A stretch of DNA of 47,694 bases from Actinomycetaceae bacterium (GCA_030530685.1 JAUMUM010000006.1:76459-124152), one strand, 5' to 3'. Positions 28,243 through 37,017 are shown, counted from the first letter of the stretch. A program made the numbers and translations. The notes: generated by a model not told the origin, from the sequence alone.

Positions 28243-30357
28243 TCAGCCCTGGCGGATGTAGGTAATACCGAAGGCGAAGACCTGGCGGAACTCCTGTCGG
28301 CGGGAGCCAAGTTCAAACTGACTGCCAGAGCCTTTCTGGAAAATATCGAGTCCGCGACCGAGGAGGATCTTCCAACCGTTGTCGGTGCGGATCGACCGGT
28401 CATGGATAGTTTCATCCCAGGTGAAGGTGAACTTGATGCCGACTGTGGCGGCGCTGTCTTCGATATCTTTGAGCATGGCGAGATGCTGCTGGGCGTATTC
28501 ACTGCGCTCTTCCTTGGTCACCAACGTTACTGCGATCTCCTCGGCAGGGTCCTTGGCGGCGGCCAACAGAGCAAGCAAGTCCACCAGATTGCGTCCCTGG
28601 TGCGCAAGTCGGATGTAGGGGTCAACAATGGTGATGCTTACAGCACCACGCAGATAGGGCATCAGCAGCGTCTCGTATGAGACCCCGCGCTGATTCTCCT
28701 GGAACTCACGGTGTCCTTCAAATAAGGGTGCTGCCGCCTCAAGCGTTGCTGGGACAGGAACTGCGGCAGTGCCTAGTCCAAGCTCCGGCTCTGCGGGCCA
28801 CTCCGCATTCCCCTCTTTCTCGGGGTAGTGAGCCTGGTAGTAGTCGGGGTACTCGTCTTCTTCGAGCGTGGTTACTCCGTGCCAGGTGCCCGTTCTGTCG
28901 GTGTAGCCGAAGTCGACGGCGGCCATGGTGGAGTCGATTCGCAAGATCTGATCCTTAACGCGCTTGCGCCCCTCAATGGCGAAGCACAGCAGTTCCTCGA
29001 TCTCCTCTTGCGTCGCCTCGCCGCCTGGGTAGATGAGTTTCATCAGGCCGGAGAAGGTCTTGTGGATACCGTCGCGGTCTCGCGTGGAGATGTCCGAGCC
29101 GAGTGTGAAGTACTGCTGGTAACGGTCGGCGTAGTCGCTGTTGCGCATGGACCGCAACACCTCCGCGATGTAGTCGACGACGAACCCGTAACCGGAGGAG
29201 AACATCTCGCTGCGGATCGTGTCTACCTCCCAGCCCGGAATGTAGAAGTGGAGCCGGTCGAGGTAGGCGGAGTCGTGGTATGCCTCGGGTAGCTCATCAA
29301 ACAGGTCGGAGTGCTTGAGCATATAGGGCACGTTGTGCGAGGTGTTGCCCACGAAGACCATCGACGCTTCGGCTCCGATGGTTTCAACGCCTCGGGAGAA
29401 CGACTTGTTCGCCATGTAGTTCTTCATGATGTCGACTAGCGCCTTGTCAGTGCGCTTCTTCTTACCGGCGAACTCGTCGAAGGCGACGACATCCCAGTAG
29501 CCGACCAGGCCGATACGGCCATTGGCGTTGTTCACGAAGAGCTTCGGGACAGTGACTTCGCCACCGGAAATCAGCATGCCGTGCGGTGAGAACTCGGAGT
29601 AGATGTGCGACTTGCCGGTCCCCTTCGGGCCCAGCTCGATTAAGTTGTAGTTCCGCTCAACGAACGGGATGAGACGCACGAGCTGCAGTAGCTTGGCCCT
29701 CCGTCCGAACATCTCCGGATTAAACCCGATGGACTGGATCAGCAGATCGATCCACTCCTCGGTGTTGAACCCTTTGCGCGACGCGAGGTAACCCTCATAG
29801 TCGAAACTTGACACCTGGATGGGTTTCAGGCTCCCAAGAATCCAGGGCACGACACGGACGCCGTCGCTATGGAAGTACTCAATGTCGCAGATGCACCATA
29901 CGCCGCCAACCAGAAGCTTCGGGTTGGCCTTCACCGTCGCCGGTTCGACGATCACGCCGCTCAGCCCGAGGTTCGCGAATGAGGCTTCGTACACGTCCTG
30001 CTTGTCGTTCAGACTAACGGTGAGCTTGTCGATGATTCGATGACGGCCCTTTTCACGAATGGTCGACTTCACCAGTTCGGACTCGTTGCGATGCACGTAG
30101 TGGTCGGCGAGGATCTTGCGCACCGCCTCGATACCTGCCTGGATCGTTGCCTCATTGTCGGAGGCAGCGTATTGACCGAGCAGGTATTCCAACACATAGG
30201 AGGGAACGATCGCATTGCCTTTGACGGCCTTCACGAGATCTTTGCGGACGACGTAACCTCCGAAGAGCAGGTTGATCTTGTAGTCGAGATCACTCTGCCT
30301 CGGCGTGTCAGGTGCGGTGACTGGTTCTTCTCCGGAGTGGCTCGCGGTGTCGGTCAT
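28243..30357 (-). CDS. brxL: BREX protein BrxL (AAA+, Lon-like) with C-terminal PLD-like domain
   Basis: 704 residues. N-terminal region with YKINLLFGGYVVRKDLVKAVKGNAIVPSYVLEYLLGQYAA typical of BrxL, then an AAA+ core: Walker A LGPKGTGKSH (242-251), Walker B VVAFDEFAG (290-298), sensor-like VFVGNTSHNVPYML and arginine-rich AYLDRLHFYIPGWE. The last roughly 140 residues (QRGVSYETLLMPYLRGAVSITIVDPYIR ... HDRSIRTDNGWKILLGRGLDIFQ) resemble the MIT_C phospholipase-D-like fold; I see no Lon Ser-Lys protease dyad. In BREX, BrxL is an ATP-driven DNA-binding ring needed for phage restriction. It starts 14 nt after pglZ. The frame is intact. Confidence 0.93.
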   Translation of the reverse strand: MTDTASHSGEEPVTAPDTPRQSDLDYKINLLFGGYVVRKDLVKAVKGNAIVPSYVLEYLLGQYAASDNEATIQAGIEAVRKILADHYVHRNESELVKSTIREKGRHRIIDKLTVSLNDKQDVYEASFANLGLSGVIVEPATVKANPKLLVGGVWCICDIEYFHSDGVRVVPWILGSLKPIQVSSFDYEGYLASRKGFNTEEWIDLLIQSIGFNPEMFGRRAKLLQLVRLIPFVERNYNLIELGPKGTGKSHIYSEFSPHGMLISGGEVTVPKLFVNNANGRIGLVGYWDVVAFDEFAGKKKRTDKALVDIMKNYMANKSFSRGVETIGAEASMVFVGNTSHNVPYMLKHSDLFDELPEAYHDSAYLDRLHFYIPGWEVDTIRSEMFSSGYGFVVDYIAEVLRSMRNSDYADRYQQYFTLGSDISTRDRDGIHKTFSGLMKLIYPGGEATQEEIEELLCFAIEGRKRVKDQILRIDSTMAAVDFGYTDRTGTWHGVTTLEEDEYPDYYQAHYPEKEGNAEWPAEPELGLGTAAVPVPATLEAAAPLFEGHREFQENQRGVSYETLLMPYLRGAVSITIVDPYIRLAHQGRNLVDLLALLAAAKDPAEEIAVTLVTKEERSEYAQQHLAMLKDIEDSAATVGIKFTFTWDETIHDRSIRTDNGWKILLGRGLDIFQKGSGSQFELGSRRQEFRQVFAFGITYIRQG

Positions 30358-30371
30358 GGTTGCTGCTTCCT

Positions 30372-32869
30372 TCAGAAATCAAAGTCCAAGGTGAACGAGC
30401 GCTTGAGCAGGTACTGAGCCCGCTGATAGACGCGCCACTGAGTGGTGTTCGGTATCTGCTCTTCGAGTCGGAATTCGACCGTATGGTTGTTGAACTCTTC
30501 TGATTCCTGACTCAGAAGCATTCGTACGCTCTGGTATCGGTCACGTACGTCATCGGAGGGCTGGTCGAACAACACCTCGGGCTGGTTCGAGAGCAGAGCA
30601 TCGCCCATGTAGATGCCTGCCCGGAGTGTGCGTGGCTGAACCTTCTCACTGACTGGCCCAGACTGGAAGAGCTTCACGACAATTTGGCCGGTGGTGATCT
30701 TGTCCGTCTCGGGCAGCACTTCGACGTTGACGGGGCGGGTGTCGCTTTTGCGTTTCTTGTTGACCCTGAGCACGGGCACGACGACTTCCTGGAGTGTAGC
30801 CCCGCCGTGGACGAACCGTGATCCCGCGCCGGGCAGCTTGAGCCGGTGGATCGACTTGGGAATCTGCACTTGAAGGTCGCTGCTGAGCCCGAGCTGTTCG
30901 GATTCGAAGGTTCGGAACGCGGGATCGTTCTTGAGCCCCCGGCCCATCAGGTATCGGCGGTTGATGGCAACGAACTCGTCTCCCTCCGGTTTGGTCGAGA
31001 GGAAGATAGGCTCAGCGAGTGCGGTGTCTTGGTAGAGGAAGCCGTGATCGGCCGTCACCAGGATATTCGTAGCGTTCGCGTTGGTCAGTCGCTTGATCAG
31101 GTCGACCAGATCGCGTAGCGCGTCACTGGCGGCCTCGAATACCTGGCGTTCGGAGCGGGCATTATCGCCTGCGGTGTCGATCCGGTCATGATACACATAC
31201 AGCACTTGGTGTGCACCATAGAGCTTGCGCAACTCGGCCTGCGACATCGCGAGAACGTCTTCGGCCTGGATGGCGAAGCCATCCACCCGAGCCAACACCT
31301 TGTTGCGGTTCGCTGTCCCGTCGGAGCGGTATCCATCGACGAGCACCGGGTCACCATCGTGGGAATGGGCCAGCATCTTGTGCGGAAGAAGGGCAGCCAT
31401 GCCGAGCTGGGTGTAACTCGGCAGCACGCCCAGCATCGCGTCAAGATCCGCATCGAAACGATCTTCCTGACGGATGCGCGAGCCCAGTTCGTCAGCAACT
31501 TCGTATCGCAATGCATCGGAGATGATGACGACAGCCTTCCGGTTGCCCTTGCGGATGAAAGGCTCCACGTGATCGGAAAAGAACCCAGTCTGCGAGCGCA
31601 GTACGGCTGACCTCCAATCACTCACAACATCAACTTGCCGCTGCCAAGCGTTACCGAGCTCGTAGAGGTACCGGTTCGCGTAGTGCTTCTCCACCTCTGC
31701 TCGCAATGCCTCAAGCGCGCCGGCGTACCCAGTTGTGCGGGCGGCGAATTGGAACTGGCGGTACAACTGGTCGATGCGGAACCAGTGCTTGCGGTACCGA
31801 TCAAGCCCATCATCGAACGAAGCGATTTCGAAATTTACGGTGGCGAGTTCGCTCAGCAACTCGGAGGCGGCAGCAAGGGCTGCGTAGAGTTCTCGGTATC
31901 CCTCGACCCATATGCTGCTTTGACGCGCTCGGATGATCTCGGATACCTCCCGTGCGCTTATTGTCCGCTCACCTATTGCCTGTACTAAGGCATTGATGAT
32001 CTTGCGTTCGACGTCCTCAAAGAGATCGTTGCCCACAAGCTCTGCTAGTTCGGCATCCTCGATAGTGCTGGCATAGTCAAGGCTATCGGCTGCTCGTCGA
32101 GACAACGTAACAAGCGCATCAGCGCTGCGCCGGTCGTTGCGCAGGCTCGCGAAGTCGAGCTGGATATTGCGCAAGGCTCCAGGTGTGTCCGACGCGAACC
32201 CGTTGATAGCTTGCCGGAACATCCACAGCACGAAGTCATCAATGCTGGGTTCGCTTGCTTTGTAGCCATAGATCTTGGCGGCACCAGCCCAGTGGAAGCT
32301 ATCGAGCCCATACTCGACTAGGGCATCGTACTTGGCCCTTTCGCCGCGTGAGTTCTCAATCAGCAGGGTACGCGTGAGTTCCAGCATGCTGTGCTCACGC
32401 TGCCCAAGCAGTACTGCCACCATCTTTGCCCGCAACACATCCGAGTCATCGTCGCCGGTGAGCAGGTTTTTCAGGCTCTGGATCCGCTTGGCGGCACGGA
32501 AGAATTTCTCGTGTTCGCGCACCGCGTCATCAATCCCGTTGCCTGCGAGGTCGAGTTCTTGGCGCACCATTCTGCGCGGTCCGCGGTGAAGATGCCATAG
32601 GCGAGCTCGAGATCAAGCAGCCAGTTTCTAGTCCCCGAAGGCACTGAGCCGCAACGGTAGATGAGAAACTTACTATTCGGCTCACCACGGAGTACCCGGT
32701 GCTTTACTGCATACTCGTTATTCTCGACTCGCAGGACGGTCACACCATCAAGATCAAGCGAGTCGATCTCGGCGGTATACTCGCCTACAGCGTCATGCCA
32801 GAAGACCAGACGCTGGGACTCGAAACGCTGTTTTAGGTGGGGAAAAACGGTGCGCAGTGAACTACTCAT
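30372..32869 (-). pseudogene. pglZ: BREX phosphatase-like protein PglZ, frameshifted
   Basis: Two overlapping frames together give a normal type-A PglZ of about 830 residues. Frame 1 starts at 32869 (ATGA overlap with the nuclease gene) and is family-like to residue 99 (NWLLDLELAYGIFTADRA, ending at 32573). Homology then continues in another frame from 32570 (MVRQELDLAGNGIDDAVREHEKFFRAAKR) to 30372. One missing base at about 32571-32575 explains it. The alkaline-phosphatase-superfamily motifs are intact in the second part (VVIISDALRYEVADEL; ILVTADHGFLYQDT). It could be a true inactivating mutation, a sequencing error or phase variation. The site GACCGCGCAGAATGG is not a long homopolymer. Confidence 0.85.
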
Positions 32870-33918
32870 TCAGCATCCTCCTGTTCTGAGAAGGCTTCGA
32901 TCTCGCGCCTGGCAACCCGTTCGGATGCTGCTCGGTAAATCTGCTGGATGCGTGTCTGGAGTTCAGCCTTGGGAGGCAAGGCGGTCCAGTACTCTGCGAC
33001 GACGATCCCGTCCTTGTGCATTTCCAGAAGTTCAATCTGCTCGCGGCTCGTCTCGGTGCAGAGAATCAGGCCGATCGGCGACTTTTCGCCTTCTCGACGT
33101 TCGTAGCGGTCGAGCCACTTGAGGTAGAGTTTCATCTGGCCTTCGTAGGCGGCCTTGAACTTGCCGATCTTCAGTTCTACCGCGACGAGACGCCGCAGTG
33201 GCCGACTGAAGAAAAGCAGGTCGAGGTGGTAGTCGTCGTCGTCGATGATCATCCGCTTCTGTCTCTCGACAAAGGCGAAGCCGTTGCCGGCTTCGAGTAG
33301 GAATGCCTCCATGTCCCGGACGATTGCGGCCTCCAGATCGCGTTCAAGGAAGGTGTCTTCCAACCCAAGAAAATCCAGCAAGTAGGGGTCCCGAAATACA
33401 TCACGCGGCACCGCAGTCTCGCCAATGATCTGGGTGTTGGCGATTTCTCGACGCTCGTAGCCCTTCCGCGCTATCAGCTGGCGTAGGCCGCGCACACTCA
33501 ACCCCTGGCTGACAGCTTCCTGTGCGTAGAAGGCTCTAGCCTCGGGGTTCTTCAGGGGAAGCAGCGCTCTGAAATGGGTCCAACTCAATTGTCGCCCCAG
33601 TGAGACGACAATCTCCTCGTCAGGAAACTGCTGGGCGAACTGGATCATGCGGCGGAGGTTTTTCTCTCCGTATGAGCGCCCGTACCGCTCCCCCAATTGT
33701 CGTCCCAGCGAGACGACAATCTTCTTCCCGTAGGTTGCTCGCTTCGAGCCGAGCACCTCCTCGCCGACGAGTCGGCCAAGCCGCCAAAAGGTCAAGGTGA
33801 GAGCCAGATTGGCTTGACGAGCGGCTGCAGCCTGACCCTCCTCAATCACCTCCGTGGCGCGAGCAAGCAGGACTCGCTCCGCCTCACCGCCTCCGCCACT
33901 CCGAGTAATCTCAGTCAT
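32866..33918 (-). CDS. DUF1016 PDDEXK nuclease (YhcG-like)
   Basis: 350 residues from the ATG of MTEITRSGGGG, which overlaps the stop of the small gene upstream. N-terminal DUF1016_N helical domain (about 15-160; LTFWRLGRLVGEEVL, GRSYGEKNLRRMIQFAQQFP, LSWTHFRALLPLKNPEARAFYA). C-terminal PDDEXK nuclease domain (about 175-330) with active-site residues in YHLDLLFFSRPLRRLVAVELKIGKF (Asp and the E-x-K pair). DUF1016 proteins are found with restriction-modification and BREX-type loci. Here it lies directly before pglZ, where BREX loci often carry accessory nucleases. All catalytic residues are present, so it may be active. Confidence 0.92.
   Translation of the reverse strand: MTEITRSGGGGEAERVLLARATEVIEEGQAAAARQANLALTLTFWRLGRLVGEEVLGSKRATYGKKIVVSLGRQLGERYGRSYGEKNLRRMIQFAQQFPDEEIVVSLGRQLSWTHFRALLPLKNPEARAFYAQEAVSQGLSVRGLRQLIARKGYERREIANTQIIGETAVPRDVFRDPYLLDFLGLEDTFLERDLEAAIVRDMEAFLLEAGNGFAFVERQKRMIIDDDDYHLDLLFFSRPLRRLVAVELKIGKFKAAYEGQMKLYLKWLDRYERREGEKSPIGLILCTETSREQIELLEMHKDGIVVAEYWTALPPKAELQTRIQQIYRAASERVARREIEAFSEQEDAE
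33588..33720. repeat. Two in-frame palindromic repeats inside the DUF1016 gene
   Basis: 33588-33612 (attgtcgcc, 7-nt loop, gacgacaat) and 33696-33720 (attgtcgtc, 7-nt loop, gacgacaat) are near-identical 25-mers exactly 108 nt (36 codons) apart. The second is a perfect 9-bp inverted repeat. Both encode IVVSLGRQL on the minus strand. Confidence 0.7.
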
Positions 33919-34054
33919 CGGCAGCCTCCAACCCTGTGGCCTTCTTGAGTGCCCCGTAGGACTTCGGGTAGTGGACCTCGGCCCCATAATGAAGGAGCTT
34001 TCCCTCTCGATCGTTGACATGCCCATCCGTGCAGAGGGCTAGGTTGCCAGTCAT
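33911..34054 (-). CDS. 47-residue small protein coupled to ATPase and nuclease
   Basis: Starts MTGNLALCTDGHVNDREGKL and ends YGALKKATGLEAADD. Its ATG overlaps the ATPase stop (ATGA) and its stop overlaps the DUF1016 ATG (ATGACTGA), so it is locked between two translationally coupled genes. Composition is balanced and protein-like, with one Cys, three His and a mixed-charge C terminus; no membrane segment. It fills the only apparent gap in the operon and is below usual length cut-offs. Not recognised. It could be a regulator or inhibitor of the nuclease, or the remnant of a larger gene, but the matching overlaps at both ends argue for a real gene. Confidence 0.7.
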   Translation of the reverse strand: MTGNLALCTDGHVNDREGKLLHYGAEVHYPKSYGALKKATGLEAADD

Positions 34055-35028
34055 AAAACAGGTCCTTCCTGCAGTACTGCGCAGGTGCACTCAAACTCTG
34101 ACGCAGGTGCACCCAATAGCTCTTGCTTCTTAACGCCGAGGGCGTCGCACATAGCTGAGACGTGTTTGCTATCTACGTGATACATGAACTGGAAAAGGGA
34201 TCTGAGCACTACCGGGGACTCGCCCGGATCGAGTGAACGCGAGATGTCGGCCTCCTCAAGATGCGAGCACGCATGCAAGTAGCGCTCAATGCGTGTCCGC
34301 ACCGAACTGTCGAGACCTGGATGCTCCTTCAGTACGGCTTGCATGGAGCCGTGGAACGACCCCATTTTATCTGGACGACGGAAACTTAGGAATGACTCCA
34401 TCATTCTGCGTGCAGCATTAGGCATGAGAGCCATGATCTCCATCTGCTCCGCCAGCCCAAGTCCACTATCCGCAGTGGGGAGTCCGTCGGCAACCCTGCA
34501 GAACAGGAAACGATACTGGGACCTCAGCTTCTTCATCTTCGTATCGCCAAGCGGCCAGTCGACGAGTCGCGGTTTCCGCCCTGCGCCCCTACGGTTGCCA
34601 GCCTCGCACGTAGCGCGCATCTCATACGCAGTGTAGTTCTCCTTGCGAACGTTCTTGGGCACTGACTCCATCTGAACGAGCCATTGGCGGAAGAGTTCGA
34701 AGTTGTGGGTCATAAGGAATACCTGGCTGACGTAGTCATCCGCCACGAGTTCCGACCAGATATGCGATGAGGCGCCGAAAAGGATGCCACTGTCGAGGCT
34801 AGAGACCGGATCGTCAATGAAAACGATCGGCGGATCCCCCTTGATCTTTTCCTCCCGGACGCTCGCGAGGAAGTAGAGCAGGGCAATCGCTGTTTGTTCC
34901 CCTTCACTGAGGTTGGTGGCAGGGGCGCCGTTGCGCTCGATGACATAGTGCTTCCGATCAGGGGCGGTGCTGAACCTGAGTTCCTCTCGGCCTAGGAGCC
35001 TCTGGGAGCGGGTTGTTCTGGCAGAAGA
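34051..35028 (-). pseudogene. SMC/PrrC-like AAA ATPase, 5'-truncated
   Basis: The frame is open from a stop at 35029-35031. Family-like sequence begins at about LLGREELRF (near 35000) and carries the ABC signature NLSEGEQTAIALLYFL, Walker B with D-loop PIVFIDDPVSSLDS and the H-loop FLMTHNFELFRQWL, then a C-terminal helical region to 34051. The Walker A and coiled-coil N-terminal two-thirds, expected in AAA_13/PrrC/RloC-type proteins, are missing, so ATP hydrolysis is not possible as encoded. A GTG at 34746 could start a C-terminal fragment lacking the signature. The truncation point marks an island deletion. Confidence 0.8.
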
Positions 35029-35474
35029 TCAAAGTTCAGCCCGCCGGGAGAATGTTCTGACTGGTTGCAGGTGCTGCGAGCAGTCCGCTGCGGGCACAGA
35101 CGCTGCTGATAGGGCAGCACACTGAGGACCGACCAACGTGGAGCGCGACGTCCAGTCGACGGTCGAGAACAAGGCGAGTACGGGCGTAGATAAGGCTCGT
35201 GCAGACGATTGGCTGTAACCGAGACGTCAGGATGGACCTAAATCTCAAATGGTCGTGAGTTGGTGGTTCTTTGGGCGTTGAGGCAAGTGTCGAGTCTAAG
35301 GAGGTGAGCTTAGACGTGAGTGAGTTGGAATAGAACATGCGGCGTGACGACATGCATGAACAGGGTGACGGAATCGGTGTGGAGGTGGAGCACATTGTTT
35401 CGGTACCAGCGGCGCACCACGAAGCTCTCCGGCCGATCGGACCGGAGGGCTTGAGATGCTCGCACGCATCTGGG
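35029..35474. other. Deletion scar between ATPase fragment and tRNA-His
   Basis: No gene or recognised insertion-sequence end in these 446 bases. The expected remainder of the ATPase and the upstream BREX genes (brxA, brxB, brxC, pglX) would lie here if the locus were whole. Base composition remains lower in GC than the flanking chromosome. Confidence 0.5.
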
Positions 35475-35548
35475 GGTGGAAGACGGGACTTGAACCCGCG
35501 ACCCCCTGGACCACAACCAGGTGCTCTGCCGACTGAGCTACATCCACC
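35475..35548 (-). tRNA. tRNA-His (GTG anticodon)
   Basis: Cloverleaf read on the minus strand: G-1 plus acceptor GTGGATG, D arm TAGCTCAGTCGGCAGAGCA, anticodon stem CCTGG/CCAGG with loop TTGTGGT (anticodon GTG), T arm with TTCAAGT, 3' acceptor CTTCCAC and C73. The extra G-1:C73 pair marks tRNA-His. Acceptor position 6-67 is a T-T mismatch where actinobacterial homologs normally have CATCCAC, so the 3' end carries an altered base. CCA is not encoded. The island lies directly past the 3' end. Confidence 0.92.
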
Positions 35549-35674
35549 AAGCGTGCCACCTTGTGAGCGGCAACAATCAGAAATTCTAGCCTACGTAATA
35601 CCGCCGGCCGAGCCGTATCGGCGTGATACCCGCCACGAGGTCACCGTGCGTGGGCCATCCGCCAGCCACGCGGT

Positions 35675-36211
35675 TCACCCGCCCGCGCCGCCGATCACCC
35701 ACCGCTTACTGGTGATGACGATCCCGGTGACGAGCACCATCAAAGAACAGCCAAGCGGAAACCCCGTGAGCAAAGAGTACGCCGTCGAAGGATCGGCCGG
35801 CCTGAACTGCACGAGCAGGAAATGGACGACCAGGCACAGCGCCCCACCCCAGAAGAAGGGATACATGGCCCTCGTGATCTTCAGCCGCTCCTCGTGCTTA
35901 CCGTCGGCCGCTGCCTTGCGAACGGTCTCTTTCGTTTCGTCCTCCACGGGCCCGTCTTCCCTTTCGCCATCCAGCAGCTGTCGAACGTCGACGTCGTAGT
36001 AGTCGGCCAACTCGAGAAGAAGATCTAGATCCGGCATATTCGCGCCCGTCTCCCACCGGGAAACCGTGCGCCGCGACACGTGCATCATCTCGGCCAGCTG
36101 CTCCTGGGTGACAGCCTTTTGTCTGCGCAGCTCCTTCATGAGAGCCCCGATCTTCCGTTGGTCAATCAATAGCTTCGTCGCTTTCCTCGAGCTGGCTTTT
36201 GCTTTCGCCAA
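35675..36211 (-). CDS. XRE-family regulator with C-terminal membrane helices
   Basis: 178 residues from a TTG start; a second TTG 42 nt downstream (LIDQRKIGAL) is equally possible because no strong Shine-Dalgarno decides. HTH_3 domain at about 20-75 (LMKELRRQKAVTQEQLAEMMHVSRRTVSRWETGANMPDLDLLLELADYYDVDVRQLL). A charged linker is followed by two hydrophobic segments (about 118-138 and 146-168). This is the common membrane-tethered XRE type whose target is usually its own neighbourhood. On the chromosome side of tRNA-His, so probably not part of the island. Confidence 0.88.
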   Translation of the reverse strand: MAKAKASSRKATKLLIDQRKIGALMKELRRQKAVTQEQLAEMMHVSRRTVSRWETGANMPDLDLLLELADYYDVDVRQLLDGEREDGPVEDETKETVRKAAADGKHEERLKITRAMYPFFWGGALCLVVHFLLVQFRPADPSTAYSLLTGFPLGCSLMVLVTGIVITSKRWVIGGAGG

Positions 36212-36409
36212 CCAACGTATCCCGCTTCCTCACCGCCACGACAGGACGCACACCGCGCACGCGCCCCGTTGGGACACGACATGTCCCATTCGACGCGCGC
36301 TCTACCTCCGACGCAGGCGCGGCCGATCGAGCCGCCGCCGTTAGATCGCGAAGATTGCGCCCGGAAGGACGGAGAAGTCCGCCCGGCCCCGCAGCGACAA
36401 GGAGGAAGA

Positions 36410-36888
36410 ATGAAGGCTCTTCTGCTCGAAGCACCCGGCGCCGCGCCACGCAAAAGATAGGCGAGACGCCCGTCCCTGCGTCGGGCACGGGAGAACTGCT
36501 CGTGGGCGTGCGGCCTGAACCCCATCGACTTCAAGGCGGCGTCGGCGTCGATGGCGTGGTCGTTGGCTCCCGGTCCGCGAGCGAGCATCTCAAGCTCGTC
36601 ACGTACGGCGGCGGAGTCGTCGGCATCGCCGGGCGGCCCGAGCCCAATCCACCGGGCTTCACCACCGCACCATCGCTTCACGAGGTCGCCCTCTAAGCGG
36701 CTTCTCCCCACGGCGGCCCGGGCGCCCTCGAGGATCACGCTACGATGCCGAGCGACCTCATGGAACGGGTGGCGCAGGGCACGCTCGATCCCTTGGTCGG
36801 TGACACCTTCGGGCTCGACGGCATTGCCGGGGCCCTGCAGGCTCTGGCAACGGGCCGCTCGCGAGGCAAGAAGGCATACGTCGCGTGA
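36410..36888 (+). pseudogene. Decayed zinc-type quinone oxidoreductase/alcohol dehydrogenase
   Basis: A perfect AAGGAGG precedes the ATG of MKALLLEAPGAAPRKR, then a stop. Further family pieces follow in other frames: ETPVPASGTGELLVGV, then GLNPIDFKAA (the N-terminal GroES-like domain), VTYGGGVVGIAGRPEP, and a terminal piece MPSDLMERVAQGTLDPLVG ... LDGIAGALQALATGRSRGKKAYVA ending at 36888. The order is that of NADPH:quinone reductases, but the whole is about 480 nt instead of about 1 kb, with several frameshifts and a missing Rossmann core. Confidence 0.75.
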
Positions 36889-37017
36889 AGGTGGAGGTAT
36901 ACCTCGCCTGAACGCATACGTCACCCTGATCGGCGCCGGTGCGCCCAGCCTGCTACACGCTCCGAGCCGTCGCCTCGACCGGCCGCCGGCCACTCCCGTC
37001 GTCCGGCCACCGACGGC

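Noticed and set aside
35029-35474. Possible insertion-sequence end at the ATPase truncation
   Set aside because: Partial inverted similarity (GTTCTGGCAGAA / GAATGTTCTGAC) is too weak and no transposase fragment is present.
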